This document shows positions 21,410 to 35,300 of a DNA stretch of 64,000 bases, piece after piece; the first letter of the stretch is position 1; each line of letters opens with the position of its first letter. A program made the translations under genes and the position numbers. The notes beneath the pieces were generated by a model that ran no database searches, was not told where the DNA came from, and worked only from the letters and a program-made list of their open reading frames with translations. Origin of the DNA: Lycium barbarum (Eukaryota > Streptophyta > Magnoliopsida > Solanales > Solanaceae); NCBI RefSeq assembly GCF_019175385.1, contig NC_083345.1, positions 123,445,657 through 123,509,656 on the forward strand. Direction: 5' to 3'.

Positions 21410-24400
21410 TAATATGTTCATGCAACATACGAGGACTCAATCAGTCCTACAAAATAAAGGAGTTAGATAGTTTTTTAAAGAAGAATAAAATTGACTTGGT
21501 GGGATGCTACGAAACCAGAGTCAAGGCTAATAAAGCTAGCAAAATTCAAACGAGATTTGGGCAATAGTGGGCTTTTCTTACCAACTATAACTATGCTGAA
21601 AATGGAAGGATATGGGTGGGCTGGAAAAATGCAAAGGTGGATGTACAGGAAGTCTACACTAACGAACAAGTGATGCACTGTCAAGTGCAGGATAAAAATA
21701 CCACGTTTAGCAGCTATATCACATTTGTATATGGCAAGCACACAGTGGCAGATAGGAGACCACTATGGGAGCAGATAAGGGAGATCAAAGGCACCATAAA
21801 CACCCCATGGCTTATCATTGGTGACTTCAACAGCATACTACATGTGGAAGATAGGCTAAATGGTGCCCCTGTTCATCATATAGAAATGCAAGATTTTCAA
21901 CAATGTCTATTTGATATTGAAGTGGGGCAGCTTAATAAAAGTGGGCAACACTACTCCTGGAACAATAAAAGGGGGTCGGAAGATAGAATATACAGTCACA
22001 TTGACTGGGCTTTTGGAAATGCACAATGGTTCCTAGTATACACTGCGATTGGTACAGTCTATATGCCTCATGAATGCTCGGACCATACCCCAATATTGAT
22101 AAATACCGAAGTACATAGAGTTGCTGGAAAAAGACCATTTAGACTCCTAACAGTACTACTGCATCAAGAGGAGTACCAGCAAAGTGTTAAACAGGTATGG
22201 GAAACCACAGTGCAAGGATATGCTATGTTCTCAATAGTGAGGAAATTGAAAATATTAGAGGAACATACTAGGGAACTACACAAAACCTACTCAGCAACTG
22301 AAAGGAGAATCTAAGGACTGCAAGAGCAGTTAAAAATAACACAAGAGGCTCTGAATGAATACTGCTTCAATCAACATCTGATAGAGGAAGAGAAAGCACT
22401 ACTGCTGCAGATTGAAAAGTGGGACAACATCCATGAGAAAATCCTACGACAAAAATCTAGAGCAACTTGGATACATAGCGGGGACAAGAATTCTAAATAT
22501 TTCTTTGCTCAGTTGAAGTCAAGGTAGTCGAGAAATAGGGTCAGCTGCATATTCAACGAACAGAACCAGAGACTAACGGATCCTGACCTGATTCAACAGG
22601 AATTCATGACTTTCTTCCAGAACTTATTAGGGAAAGTAGCCCCAGTTATGCCAGGTCTTGACTCACGGATAGCCAGAGATGGACCATGCTTAACTATTAA
22701 CCAGCAACAACAACTTCTACTCCCAGTTACTCAAGAAGAAATTGTACTTGCTGTCAAGGCCTTACCATCAGACAAAGCCCCAGGCATCGATGGATACCCT
22801 GCTGAATTTTTTCAAGATAATTGGGAGATAGTGGGAGAGGAAGTAATCATAGCAGTGACTCAATTTTTCCAGTCAGGTAAATTGTTGAAGGAAGTCAACT
22901 GTACTACGGTCACCTTAGTCCCAAAGGTCACTCACCCTAGTTTTGTGAAGGAATTCCGGCCAATAGCTTGTTGCTCCACATTATATAAGATCATAGCAAA
23001 GATTCTGACCGCAAGACTCAAGCAAGTAGTAGACTACTTAGTTGGACCCTCACAGTCTGCGTTCATAGAGGGAAGGAACATAATTGACAATGTCATTCTT
23101 GCTCATGAGTTAATAAAAGGCTATAACCAAAAAACAATTTCGGCCAGGTGTGTCATCAAAGTTGATATCCGAAAAGCATACGATTCTGTGGAGTGGAAAT
23201 TTCTGGAAATGCTGTTACTAGAGTTTGGTATACCGGAGAAAATAGTGCAGCTGATAATGGAGTGTGTCACTACCGTGAGCTACTCATTACTGATCAATGG
23301 CAGTCTGACCACCAGGTTCCCCGCTAAGAAAGGGTTAATACAAGGAGACCCTATGTCTCCTTACCTTTTTGTCCTAGTAATGGAATACCTAAACAGAGCT
23401 CTCAAACAACTCCACAAGAAGCCTGAATTTACCCACCATCCCAAATGCAAGAAATTAAATATAACTCATGTTTGTTTTTTTGCAGATGATTTATTACTGT
23501 GTTGTAAAGCAGATGAACAATCAATAAAACTGATGATGGATGCATTCAATCACTTCTCATCTGTTTCTGGGTTGCAAGCGAACATGGAAAAAAGCAACAT
23601 ATATATGTATGGAGTCACAGACCAGCTGAAGCTGCAGACCTTGGAACAGTATCACTTTACATTAGGAGCTCTGCCATTTAAATATTTAGGAGTACCACTA
23701 TCCTCAAGGAAACTCACCATCAGTCAGTGCATGCCTCTGGTGGACAAAATTGTAGCTAAGATAAGATGCTGGTCCTCAAAACTACTCTCCTATCCTGGAC
23801 GACTACAACTTATTAAGAGCATCCTATTTGAAATGCAAACCTACTGGAGTCAAGTATTCCTCCTCCCGAAGAAAGTACATAAAACAGTGAGTGCCATATG
23901 TAGGAACTTCCTTTGGAGTGGATCAAATGAAAACTCAAAGAAACATCCCATTGCCTGGGAGAAGCTATGCCAGACTAAATCTACTGGGGGACTCAACATT
24001 CTCCACTTCTCAGTATGGAACCAGGCTGCTATAACTAAGCTATTATGGGCAATTACGAAAAAAAAAAAGATACATTGTGGGTACAGTGGGTCCACATCCA
24101 CTATATAAAGAACAAGAGCATACAAGAGATGGACACTCCCAAACAACCATGTTGGCTGCTGCGGAAAATCTTTGAATGCAGAAACGGAATACACACAGGG
24201 ATAAGCCAACTCCAAAATTACCAGGTGGGGAATAAATTCAATATCAAAAAAGCATATATAGCTCTTAGACCACAAATGCCTAAAGTCCACTGGAAAACAG
24301 TGGCCCTGCTTAAAGGTATGATACCTAGACATCACTTCATCATGTGGATGGCTATACAAAAAAGATTGGCTACGGCAGATAGAATTACAAAGTGGGGGGT

Positions 24401-24788
24401 GCAGATGGAGACTAAGTGTGTATTATGTTCGGATGACAATGAGGAAACACACAACCACCTGTTCTTTGAGTGTTCCTACTCCAACTTCATCTGGAACAAA
24501 CTAATGCACTGGTTGGGCATCACTCGACAGATAGAGCAGTGGGAGAATGAAATCCAATGGATATCAAAAAGGGTAACCGGCAGAAACACAAGATGGCACA
24601 TGTTGGGATTCCTCTTTGCGGCTACAATATACCATATTTGGAGGGACAGGAACCTGAGAAGATTCCAGCAACTGAGCAGAACAAAAGAGGACCGAACAAG
24701 AGAAATAGTACTGCAGCTTCACATTGCAGGACAAAAGCAGACTAAATGGAGTAAAAAGTTAGAAGAAGTTAACAGCTTTCCTTGCTAG
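21406..24788 (+). pseudogene. LINE ORF2 (endonuclease and reverse transcriptase), broken
   Basis: Starts at ATG 21406 (MIICSCNIRGLNQ). The AP-type endonuclease keeps IGDFNSIL and the C-terminal SDHTPIL motif. The reverse transcriptase has DKAPGIDGYPAEFF, the QGDPMSPYLFVL turn and FFADDLLL as its catalytic motif, and the end carries a zinc-binding reverse-transcriptase domain (CVLC...HLFFECSYS). In-frame stops interrupt it at about 21568, 22312 and 22525, and an A10 run at about 24059 shifts the frame, after which the C-terminus continues to 24788. The enzyme would nick DNA and copy the element's RNA at the target; here it is dead. Confidence 0.92.
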
Positions 24789-24940
24789 ATAGTATTAGCA
24801 ATTCATTAGCTCGTAGCACGGAATGAATGTAATAGATTAGCATAAGATCCTGTCTCAAAAGTCCAAATGAGCAGGTTGTACATAACTTCAATTTGGTTAA
24901 TGAAAATATTCTTTCGACCAAAAAAAATATCCTAACACTT

Positions 24941-26868
24941 CATCCGCCTCTACTTGAGGGGTGCATTTAGGCGTGTTGGGAAATTAATAAAGTCTATGTT
25001 TCTGTCAAGAATGCCCAAGTCTAATACACGTTTCTTGACTAGCCTAGTCAATACTCGATAGCGAGAAAAAGAGTTTAAGGCATTAATCAGCTTGCTTAAA
25101 CAAACGAAAATAATTGTTGTTTCTCTATTATTTTATCTGCTTAAGTTTTGACGGATAGAATTATTCTCCATATATTAGTAAGCGGTGCGGCATCCAGTAA
25201 TTAAATTGTGGAGATGCCCATAAACTAACCAAAACACTGTTTGCTACTAAAAATGGTATTTCTTTATTATGGTAAGGTTACACAGTTGACAGCTAGGCCA
25301 AAAATATTAACAACCTCTAGCCGCTAAACAAAATACATAAATCATACATCAATTATATACATCTACACATATTATATGTAATTTGCAAAGTCGTTCTCGT
25401 TTCAACATTAGAAATGTAAAAGCTAGAAGTCAAGGGTGTGAAGGCTGGAATTTATTTGTCAAGTCGTTCACACGTCCAAAGAAACCAACACAAAAGCAGC
25501 AATTTCCTTTCACTTTCTCAGATTTTGTCATATGGTGTTATAATTTTCAAGTCATCATATCAAGTCATTCACGCAGTTGACCTAGTCATAGACAACTCTT
25601 CTTTTCTCTACACTTTGACAGCTATATTTCAAACTATCATTATTCCTCAAAGACAGAATCAAATTTAAGTTCTACTAATTCAGTTTTTAAGGTTTTTAGT
25701 ATTGAACTTATTATAACTAAAGTTATGGGTTCATATCTATTATTTATTATAGATTTAATGAATTTTTACACTTAAGTTTATATTCCGCGTCAAAATTATT
25801 AGGTTCAGATGCACCCTGTATTGATGGTTGCATCCTTCAAAATATGAAATCTTGTTGGAACTGTCCATATCTGGTTCACCTCCTAATACCATACTCTATT
25901 AACGAGGGTTAGATTAACTTGAACTCATATCACTTTTATTTTGGTTCCAAATAAAAGAAATCAACATATTTCCTAGGTCTTATCAGGATAGAAAAGATGG
26001 AGCCACCTTAGGTCAAGGTAGTGTCTAATGACAGCATTTGGTTAGAAAATTTTATTATATATACAAATAAAATTGAAAGAATAACATGTATTTTCATGTT
26101 TTAATGAGGTAAAGATTTTTATAGAATTATATTTTTAATGATGTTATCATAAGTACTTTGTTAGAAATAAAAACTTAGTTAAAAAATGTTACAGTAATAT
26201 ATACTTTAGTTGTGTATTATTAATTGTGTTAGAATTTTTCTTTGATTTGTTCATTTGTTCGATTCTTTAAATGGTAACATTGCTTACAAAAATCCTATAT
26301 GCGCTACGGGATGCAAATCCGCTCTAGTAAAAATACTTCCAATTTCTTCTAGCTAGTGCTAGTTCAAAAACTTTTCGAAAAACTCATTTTTTTGAGAAAC
26401 TTTCCTTAGAAAGCGCTTTTTCCTGTTAATGAACTTTATGCGGTGCGAATTTAAATTCATCGAACTAGTAAATATCGAATATCAAGATGATTAATTGGAA
26501 AAAGAAAAAAAACTACATGAGATTTCTCTTGTTCTAGGGTAGAAGTATATCTTACTGGGTTTTAGATAAGTTTCAAGCCAATGAACTCATAAAGCAATTC
26601 TAATGGTAGTGAAAAAGTAGGAAAGAGTCGAAAGGCAATCCTTCCAACAAATCGTAAGGAGAAAAGCAACTAGAACAAGTATTCTAGAAAGGTTGAAGAC
26701 CATGGTAATTATTTGATCCTGACCACCACATTTTCCACATCAAAATCATAATTTCACTTTTCTTATTTTTCAAGTTCTGTTTGATCCATAAAAAAGTATG
26801 TTATTTTTCAAAATAATTTCTTTTTCTTGTATCGTGAAACGATGCAACGGTATGGACATAACAACATA
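24941..26868. other. Intergenic
   Basis: No convincing gene or complete element. Short open frames around 25383-25670 lack recognisable features and are AT-rich shadows. Confidence 0.4.
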
Positions 26869-27129
26869 CTCCTTTTGTTTCAATTTATATGACCAATTTG
26901 AGTTAATACAGAATTTATAAAAGAAATGAGAATTTATGACTTTAAACAGAATTTATAAAAGAAATGAGAATTTATGACTTTAAACATGTCATAACATGTG
27001 TTTTGTTACAAAATCTTATTATTGAAAATAAAGAGAGAAGTATAAATTCACTTACTTCCGAATTTAACCGTGTGTCACTCTTTTAACAACAGACTAAGTA
27101 AAATGTCACATAAATTAAAACGGAAGAAA
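26869..27129. mobile_element. Stowaway-like MITE with internal duplication
   Basis: Ends CTCCTTTTGTTTCAATTTAT and (inverted) TTTCTTCCGTTTTAATTTAT, next to TA on both sides. A 35-bp unit (AGAATTTATAAAAGAAATGA...) is repeated in tandem at about 26911-26980. Confidence 0.65.
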
Positions 27130-27400
27130 TACATAACAAACCAACAAAATAAGATTGCTTTTTGGACAAAACTTTCTTACAAGTCTATTTGAGTTTCCTT
27201 GTTTAAACTTTGACCCATCCCTGTGAAATCACCCAAATGCACGTAGAAGACTGAAGACTTGGCACTAGAGTTGAAAAGAAAGAAAAGACAATGAAAAAGA
27301 AAAAGTAAAAACAAATTGTTAATTATACCTCAATTTCAAAGAAGTTGCACTCAATTATATAAATCATCAAATCAATAGATTAAGTACGTATTATGTAATA

Positions 27401-27657
27401 CTCGCTTTGTATTTTTATTTTATGCGGCCCTTAAGAAATTTTAATTAGAAGAAAAATTTGATTAATTTTACTTTTATTTATGTCTTAGTTATAATCTCTC
27501 TTCATTAAATATTTGCTCTATTGATGTGTCATCTTCATTAAGGACAAAATTCTATTAAGGTAAAATGGGAAAAAAATAATTAATTGTGTATTGAATTTCT
27601 AAATGACTGACACAACTACTTTTAATAACCACGATAAATAATTTAAGATAGAAGGAG
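27401..27657. mobile_element. Stowaway-like MITE
   Basis: Left end CTCGCTTTGTATTTTTATTT and right end GATAGAAGGAG are inverted relatives flanked by TA (27399-27400 and 27658-27659). About 257 bp, non-coding. Confidence 0.65.
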
Positions 27658-29045
27658 TACTATTGCTATTACACATGTCAGATTTTGTCCCACTTAATAT
27701 TTTTATCTTTAATTAATTTGTTGAATATTCTTTTCCAATAGCTAGCTACAATTGCATTACTACTAAGTACTAATTTGATTTATTTCCCACTTGGTACTTT
27801 ATCTTTCTTTACTATTCTTTTCCATTAGCTGGCTAGAAATTGCACTACTACCGTCATCCTTGTTTTTCTAAGTGACGCAAGCGAAATGTTGGAACATGGC
27901 GTACCAGGAAAAAGATTTATCGTAAATACTATAATTTTAGTATTTAATTAAGTGGAAAAACGTATAGGAATTAATATCATAATATTCACCGTGTTTTAAA
28001 TTATAAATCATTACTTCCAGAAGATATATCAATTAATAGAAAAAATTATAAGCCATTACTATTCAATATTCGTGCAACATGTATCGATGAACAAGAGTTG
28101 CAGAAAGACGAACAAAATTTTCTCATTTTTAATCAGAAATTTCGAATTTGATCCTGTGATAGGAAAAATTCTAGCCAATGCTTTCTTTTTTAATGAGTTT
28201 TATATGTCGCGAATTTAAATTAATCTGAGCGAAACTTTAAAGTGAATATTGAATATCGAATATAAAACAAAAGAAATCCAATTTGTGTATATTAAAGCAA
28301 GTATTCATCATTTGGTGCATGCAACAATTCACCATCTTTCTCGTTGATTAATTGAAAAACAAGCCGCGTAATAATTAATAATAAAAATTTAATTAAAGAA
28401 AGGTCTACAAGATTCCTAAAATTATCCCCTCCCCCCTCCAATGTCATGTACTCGCTTTGAGACCCGATCAATCCTATTTGTGCGGGCTTAAGGCCCATTA
28501 AATGAGGAAATGTTTGGTTAATTTACGCAAATATCTATTTTTAGGCCTCAGTTTAAAAAAAAATGTTATTTTAACATAAATTGTAAATATAATCCTTAGG
28601 AAATTGTCTTTCCGGATTGCATTCGACTCGGATTTAATGTTTGCTCATATATTTCTCAACCTTAACGATTAAACAAATTAGTCTATAGTCTAACGTTTAT
28701 AACAACTTACAAAAAATTACATCACTTTCTAATGCTTTCTCATAGATTTTCAGTTTGCTGCTCCAAAGGAATTTTTAAACTGTAGTCTAAAAGGTCCATA
28801 AGTTGTAAAAGAAATAAAAAGAGACAACTGGTAAAATTTTTTGGAAGCGTTCTCTATAGAAAATTCCACTCTTAACGACCCAACTCGAAATCTCTGATTA
28901 ATGGTGGAAGGATCCCATCATGTCACTGCAATCCTTAATTTCTTTTATAAAAATATTAACTTCTAAATCATATATTTCCAACGATTTGGGATTGTTTATA
29001 CAAAAACAAAGAATTAAAAAAAAAAAAAAAAACAGCCAACCACCC
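27658..29045. other. Upstream region of the LTP-like gene
   Basis: No gene seen. GGTACTTTATCTTT-type phrases and a CAATAGCTAGCTACAATTGC / CATTAGCTGGCTAGAAATTGC pair near 27740 and 27820 suggest a small local repeat. Confidence 0.4.
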
Positions 29046-29061
29046 CTATATATATAAATAA
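29046..29061 (+). promoter_or_regulatory. Probable TATA box of the LTP-like gene
   Basis: TATATATATAAATAAA about 50-65 bp before the ATG. Confidence 0.5.
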
Positions 29062-29109
29062 ATATATAGCAACTAACATTTCCAACATAGAACAGTACAA
29101 AAGTCAAGA

Positions 29110-29818
29110 ATGTTTTCTTCCAAAATGTTTGCTCTAATCATGGTAGCGTTAATGGCGGCAATGGTGGCAGAAGCTCAAACGCCGTCGTGTGCTTCGAAAT
29201 TAGTACCATGTGCACCTTACCTTAATGCCACTAAACCGCCAGCAACATGTTGTGATCCATTGAGAGAAGCAATAACAAAGGATCTTGATTGTTTGTGTAA
29301 ATTGTATGAGAATCCATCGTTGTTGCCTTCACTTGGTATCAATGTTACTCAAGCACTTGCACTTCCAAAAGCATGTAATATTCCTGGTGATATAAGTGGT
29401 TGTAAAGGTATGATCTTTTACACTTTTAAATAAATTGTTTTTGTTTTAATCAGTGGCCACCACGCGGTACTTATTAGCGAGTCTCCGGTGATTGACGATT
29501 CCGAATTTCCCTATTTGTTCCGCTATAGTCTATACTTGTTCGTTCAAATGGTCGACCTTGCCTTACCCTTAATCAAAAGTTTCAAGTTTAAGCTTTAGAA
29601 ACGGAGAAACTTTCTAGGTAGGAAACGCTTCCCCTTTTAGTGAGTCCTACGTGGCATGAATCTTGATTAGTTAGACTATCAAGTTCCCAATACTAGATGG
29701 TTATGAAAAATAAAGAAAGAAAAAAGACTCAATCGGCTAGCTCGCACTCTGTGATAGGTTCAAAATATAAACTTGATGAGTTCAATACTTATGATTCTGA
29801 ACTCAGTGTGCTTTTTGT

Positions 29819-29853
<35 letters not shown>

Positions 29854-30543
29854 CATAAAAAAACTCAATCGTGTTGTGGTTGTTGTTATAATCATCATCA
29901 TCGGGGAGGGGGAGGGAAAAGAGAAGGGAATACTATGGTACAAATGAGGTTACTCAACCTCAACTGTGAAAGGAAAGAGTTCATCAAGTAAATTAGCTTT
30001 CAATTCTTATTGTTATAATTTCAAAACTATGTATTAAGAATTTAATATTTGTTGATTTTTTAATAATTTATGTGTATATGTCTATATTTCGTGATGAATA
30101 TGTTAAATTGAGTTGAAACCCATAAATTATAGGCAATGCACTTCTGCTTATTTCCTTTTGTTGGTGTTTTGATTATTTGTTTTTGTTTGTAGGTGGTGCT
30201 CCTGGTCCAGGTTCTGAAGCCTTGCCACCACCAGGTAACTGAGAATTTTGTTTGTTTTAATTTACTAAAAAGGTACTATATTTTTACTGTGTTTATAGTA
30301 ATAAGTTGTTACTAAGAAGGTATGTTTCTATTGTGTTTTATAATATGTGTCAAAACTCAATCTTTCTCGTTTAAATTTTGTTTCTAGTGAAGCATCACCG
30401 TATAAGCTTTTTGTTTATATATCTAGAAGAGCTATCACAATTCACATATTTACGTGTTTATTGGGAAATATTCCTAACGATTTTCTTTGATGAAATATTT
30501 TACAGCCACACTAGGAGGAAAAGATGGCAACAATGTAAACTGA
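29110..30543 (+). CDS. Lipid-transfer-protein-like (LTPG/YLS3 type), three exons
   Basis: Exons 29110-29407, 30193-30234 and 30506-30543; all introns are GT...AG and phase 1. The 125-residue product has a signal peptide (about 1-22, ending AEA) and a complete eight-cysteine motif C-x6-C-x12-CC-x12-CLC-x25-C-x8-C (residues 27-98), then a short Gly/Pro/Ala tail ending GGKDGNNVN. The exon 1 core plus tiny tail exons is the usual structure of plasma-membrane-anchored LTP-like genes, which bind lipids outside the cell and help build cuticle or suberin. Odd: the usual C-terminal hydrophobic GPI-anchor signal is missing, and the stop lies 35 bp before the duplication border. Without exon 2 splicing the frame would end at 29433. 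Downstream exon assignment is inferred from splice sites only. Confidence 0.8.
29822..29852. repeat. (ATT)n microsatellite in LTP-like intron 1
   Basis: About ten ATT units inside intron 1, followed by a GGGGAGGGGGAGGG purine run near 29903. Confidence 0.85.
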
Positions 30544-30578
30544 TTTACGTGGTCGTGGCTCCCAGCCTCCCGCTTGGC

Positions 30579-32309
30579 TGATAATTTGATAAGCTATATT
30601 GATCAAAACAAAACTATTCATCCTCTGTTTGTATTGATGCTTTCCAACAATTGAGTTAATCCTCTTGGATTGCTTTGTTTTTAAGCTAAACAGTATAATT
30701 TTGTACTAATGCTCTTATTGAAAACTTTAGAACCCCACTTGTGGGCAAACCATCATGATCAAAAGTTAAAACTTGTTAAATGTGAAGTTTTGTGATGGGA
30801 CAATTAAAGTCCAAGACCACCCACCTCTTCGGACATTTTTGTCACCCGTTCTATGATTCTGTGAGTTTAGACTTTAGACCATATGAGAAATATGTTGTCG
30901 AACCATATTACTCTAAGCCCATCCGACAATACTCACACTTTATTGGGACTTATATGTAACATGGATCCAACACACCACCTATTCCTTGAAAAACATTATA
31001 AAGTTTTTTCTATTCCTTAGGCCCCAAAGACCCCAATATTCACTCTTCATAAGAAGAAAAATACCTATGTACATATAAAAATAATAAGTGCATGCCGTTT
31101 ATTTTTTACATTCATCCTTGTTATTTAGTTATAGTTAATTAATGTATACTGCTAACTTAATTTATCACTTAATCATTATATTAATGTAATTTGGTGTAAG
31201 CACTTGTCATTTAACCATAGCATATTCATGTATTTAGTGGCATTAAAACGTAGTTGGTCAGTTGAACACCCTTCAATCAAATTTAAAAAAAATATTTTGT
31301 ATGTCTAAACATAAAGTGAATTCAATACTAACAACCGGTTAAATCCATCAATTAACATCCAGAATCTGCCTATATTATCACATCTAACCTTAATTAGAGG
31401 AACTGCGTTGTATATTGATGTAGCCGCCTGGCACATTGCTGGAGGACTCACATGCTCAAAGCAAACAATAATCAAATGCATCAAGTCATGCATATATCAT
31501 TATGAAAAGAAAAAAAAGTAGACTTCATGTAATATAACAAAAAAGAGTAGACTCTATGCATATATATCATTATAAAAAGTAGACTTTCAAGTAAGGGTTA
31601 ACCATGAAGTTGGGTGGTCCCTACTTAAGATACTTATGAGCTCTTTTAAAAAAAAATTAATGGGATTAAATTGGGCTAAGAATGGTGTATTTAACGAAAC
31701 TTGTGAACAATTTAACAAGCTAGGTACAATGACAAAGTTTTGTCGGTTCGGTAAAATTTGTGACCAATAATTGAACAACACAAGCAAGATTTGTCGATCC
31801 TGACAAAACTTGCAAACAATTAATAAGATAAATAAAATGAAGATAGTATCAAGTTGTGTTCTTTTGAAAAAACTTGTAAACAATTGAAACACGTGCATAA
31901 TTCGCTCATCCAACAAAGTTTGTGAACAATTGAACAAGTGTAACTTTTTCATTCCTCCAGGTGTGTAATGCCAAAACTATTTTTCACAAAACTTCCTTAA
32001 ACGGGGACAAAATATAGTCGCCTCAAATCATCTTATTTTTGCAAATCTGCCTATATTGTAATACGCATATAATAATATATTTTTTAACATGTTAATATAA
32101 CATAAATTGATCATGTGAAAACCTCCTAGAAAGAGGGAGAGCTCATGGGGTGAAGGCCTATAAATTGTGAAGGTGTACAAAGGAATTGCAAACAAGAACA
32201 CATCTTCTATCTTAATTCTGTCTTTTCTTTTCAAGTATATCAGAATATTAATTAATTGTTGAGATGGCTCAGAAGTTTGGTTTCTTGTTCACCATTGCTC
32301 TCATCATGA
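30579..32309 (+). repeat. Copy 2 of the segmental duplication, left part
   Basis: Matches 4436-7539 without the Harbinger-type insertion. It ends abruptly in exon 1 of the knottin gene at TCATCATGA, where retrotransposon sequence begins. The site equivalent to the Harbinger insertion reads GTTTAGACTTTAGACC rather than a plain GTTAGAC. Confidence 0.93.
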
Positions 32310-35300
32310 CTTAATAAATATTTTATTAAGTCATGAATGCGGATACTATCATAAATAAGCTAAACCGGCTAACCAACTCTGGAAGTCTAACATGACACTT
32401 GTCTTGTCTATGAAATCTCTAACATGAGTCTGAAAACAAAACACGTAACATACTTGCTGGGACAAGGCCCCCAGCATACCTTTAGATGCAAAACTAGATA
32501 AAGAAAGGTAATGCCTAGACCCCGAATGAGATGGGACTTACCAATAAGCTGGTACGTGCAGATCCTAATGAGCAGAAGCGTCGTCCTGTAAATCCGTACC
32601 TGCATCATGAAATGTGAGCCCCCGGGCAATAAAAGGGGACGTCATCACATTGAATGTACTTGTATGTAAAGCAACTGAAAGAAACAACATGGGACATGGA
32701 ATAACATGATAAGAACTGAAACTGAAAACCCTGGACATAAACATGAGCATGAGTACATATATGTATATATAACATAAGTAAAACATGATAAGTAGGGAGA
32801 GCATTTCATAAACCGACACATGATATCATCACGTGGATACGTGGAGTCTGGTACCTCGCCGGACCAGCAGAGCCCCCATACCTTGCAGGGTATAAGGTGG
32901 TAACGTGCCTGATGGATCCATTCAATGTAAAATTAAGGTATCGTCCTAAATGGGCGGAACGATCATTGTCCTATGGTGGCTACATAGTTTCAGGCTATCT
33001 GAGCCTTCTCGGTTGTTATACCCCATTTTAACCGGGTTAGAGCGGAGTATAACATATTGGAGATTCCTAAATTGTTTTGTTTTAAGGAGTCGCCACCTAA
33101 TTGATTTTACGGTGAATTAGCACACCTAATTATTAACTAAGGTAAAGCTAATTAAACATCCGTTAATAGTCTGCTTAACCAGTATGATTCTAGGTAAGGG
33201 TTCTGTATTATCCTAAAAGGAAGGGGTTAGGCATCCTCTAGAATCCGTTAACTTACGGTTATCCGACCAAACTTAGGTTAATTAATTAAGGTTAAATATA
33301 GTGTTTAAATTTTAAGAAAATAGCTTGTAAAATATAGTAATGCTATTTGAACTGATTTGTAGGAAAATATATGACTTGCATAAAAGGAAATGCTTTTAAA
33401 AATGAAACTTATAAATACTGTTAAACTTTGAATGAGAATAGTGATGTTATCTTAAAATAAGACTCATAAAATAAAATATTTTGCATAAGAAAAAGATAAA
33501 TGTTGTTTATAATAAGACTTATAAAAGGGCTTCAATTAATAATGCTACTCAAAACGAGACTAACAAATTTGCATAAAAGGAGATTCTAAAGTGTTATTTA
33601 AAAATAAAGTTATAAATGCCGCTAAAGCTTTAAATGGAAATAGGATAATGCTATTCCAAATAAGATTTTTCAAAATATGATAATTTTGCATATAAGTAAA
33701 AACAAAATGCGAGTTTGCATAGTATTCCAGTAAATGTTTGAAAACAAACTAAACAATGACGTATTAATTGACTTGGCGTTTTACAAGTATAAATGAGATT
33801 CTGTTTTGTTAACTACATTTGGCCAAAATATGCATAATTTGAATACATCTTAAAAAATTGTTTACAAAATATTCTTAAGTTCATACTTGCGTATTAGTGG
33901 CGTTTTAAAATTCCTAGGATAGTAAGAACAAAACATGATTCTTTTAACTCGAAAATACGTATTTACGCTATTGAAAAATTAATTATTCTAGAAATAAATA
34001 TTATAAATACTATAAATAATTTTAACATAAAAAAAAGAAGAAAATGAAACCTATGGAATTAATTTCGGGTTTTCCTTTAAATTAACTACCCGTTACACTA
34101 AATCTAACCCAACTAATTCATTATGGATTCATCTAAAACTAAAAAAATAAAGTGTTAGTCATGCATAAACGGAAATCAAATACATAACGAGAATAAAATA
34201 GAAAGAATAAATGCAAGCCAATGGATCTGGCCCATTTGGGCCACTGCTGCAAATCTGTTTTTTGCTATATAGGCCACTGCTGCAATTCTGTTTTTGCTAT
34301 ATGGGTCTTGACCCAGAATTTTCATTTGATGCGGATATGGGCTGGAAACGAGAGGGACTTCGTTGGGCTTTCAGCCCAACACCGAATGCAAGAGAAGAAC
34401 GAGCCCCTTGGGCTCGTATGCGACGGTCATGCATAAAAACGAAAGAAGTACTTAGCCAATAAATAAGACTAAACATATATAATGTGAATTCAGAACAGAC
34501 CAGTGGATTATGTGTATACTGTGTATATTTGAATATACATACATATACATGATTTAACAGGAGGGAGAAAGGAGAAAGAAAGTATTATGAAGCTTCGGGT
34601 GAACAAGGTCCAGTCCTCAGAAAAACAACAATTATTAAGCTCAAAACAATAGTAGTGAACAATCAATAATATAGCAGTGAATAACAGAAATTGCATCCAA
34701 GAATATGACACTTTGAACCAACGACTAATTATGACAGAAAATAGGCTTCAAACACAGTTGCAGATGGTAAAATTCAACAGCAACATGCCTTTAGAGAGTG
34801 GCAATATTTTGCCTCAAAACTAACCAAAACTTAGTTCAAAATGCCACAAACAACAACTAAGCGTAGCAGCCAAAAATACATCAAGGCAGAAGCAGGACTG
34901 AATCAGAACAGAAATACAGGATTCAGCAAAATACAATAGATATACTTCATATAGATCAAGACATATCCATTTCATTGTTAAGCAGGATGAAGATGTCCTA
35001 CAATGGTGCTTTTAGAGCCAATTTCACATTCGAACAGGCAAAAAAAGAAAACTGGTATTCGGCTGCTTACATAAATGATTCAGCTAATCAGATCACTAAT
35101 CATTTTAGAAGGCATCTTCACACTTAAAAATAGACAGGACTCACTTTCTTATTCAATTTTTTGACATATGTTGACTTAAATAAGGGACTGGAAACCAAAA
35201 GGAAGAAACAACAAAGATAGCTTTAGATCTAATCCTCACAAAAAAAAACCAATAACAAGAACTAAAAAAAATCAATAACTAAAGGGAGGGAGATTACAAC

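Larger units (their letters stand above)
19886..24925 (+). mobile_element. L1-type LINE retrotransposon, full length but inactive
   Basis: A 5.04-kb element with a short 5' leader, ORF1 (DUF4283/zinc-knuckle type), ORF2 (endonuclease plus reverse transcriptase) and a short A-rich tail (24921-24927). A perfect 15-bp target duplication AATATCCTAACACTT flanks it (19871-19885 and 24926-24940). Retention of the start of ORF1 means the insertion was not 5'-truncated. Several stops and frameshifts in both frames show it can no longer move by itself. Confidence 0.92.
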
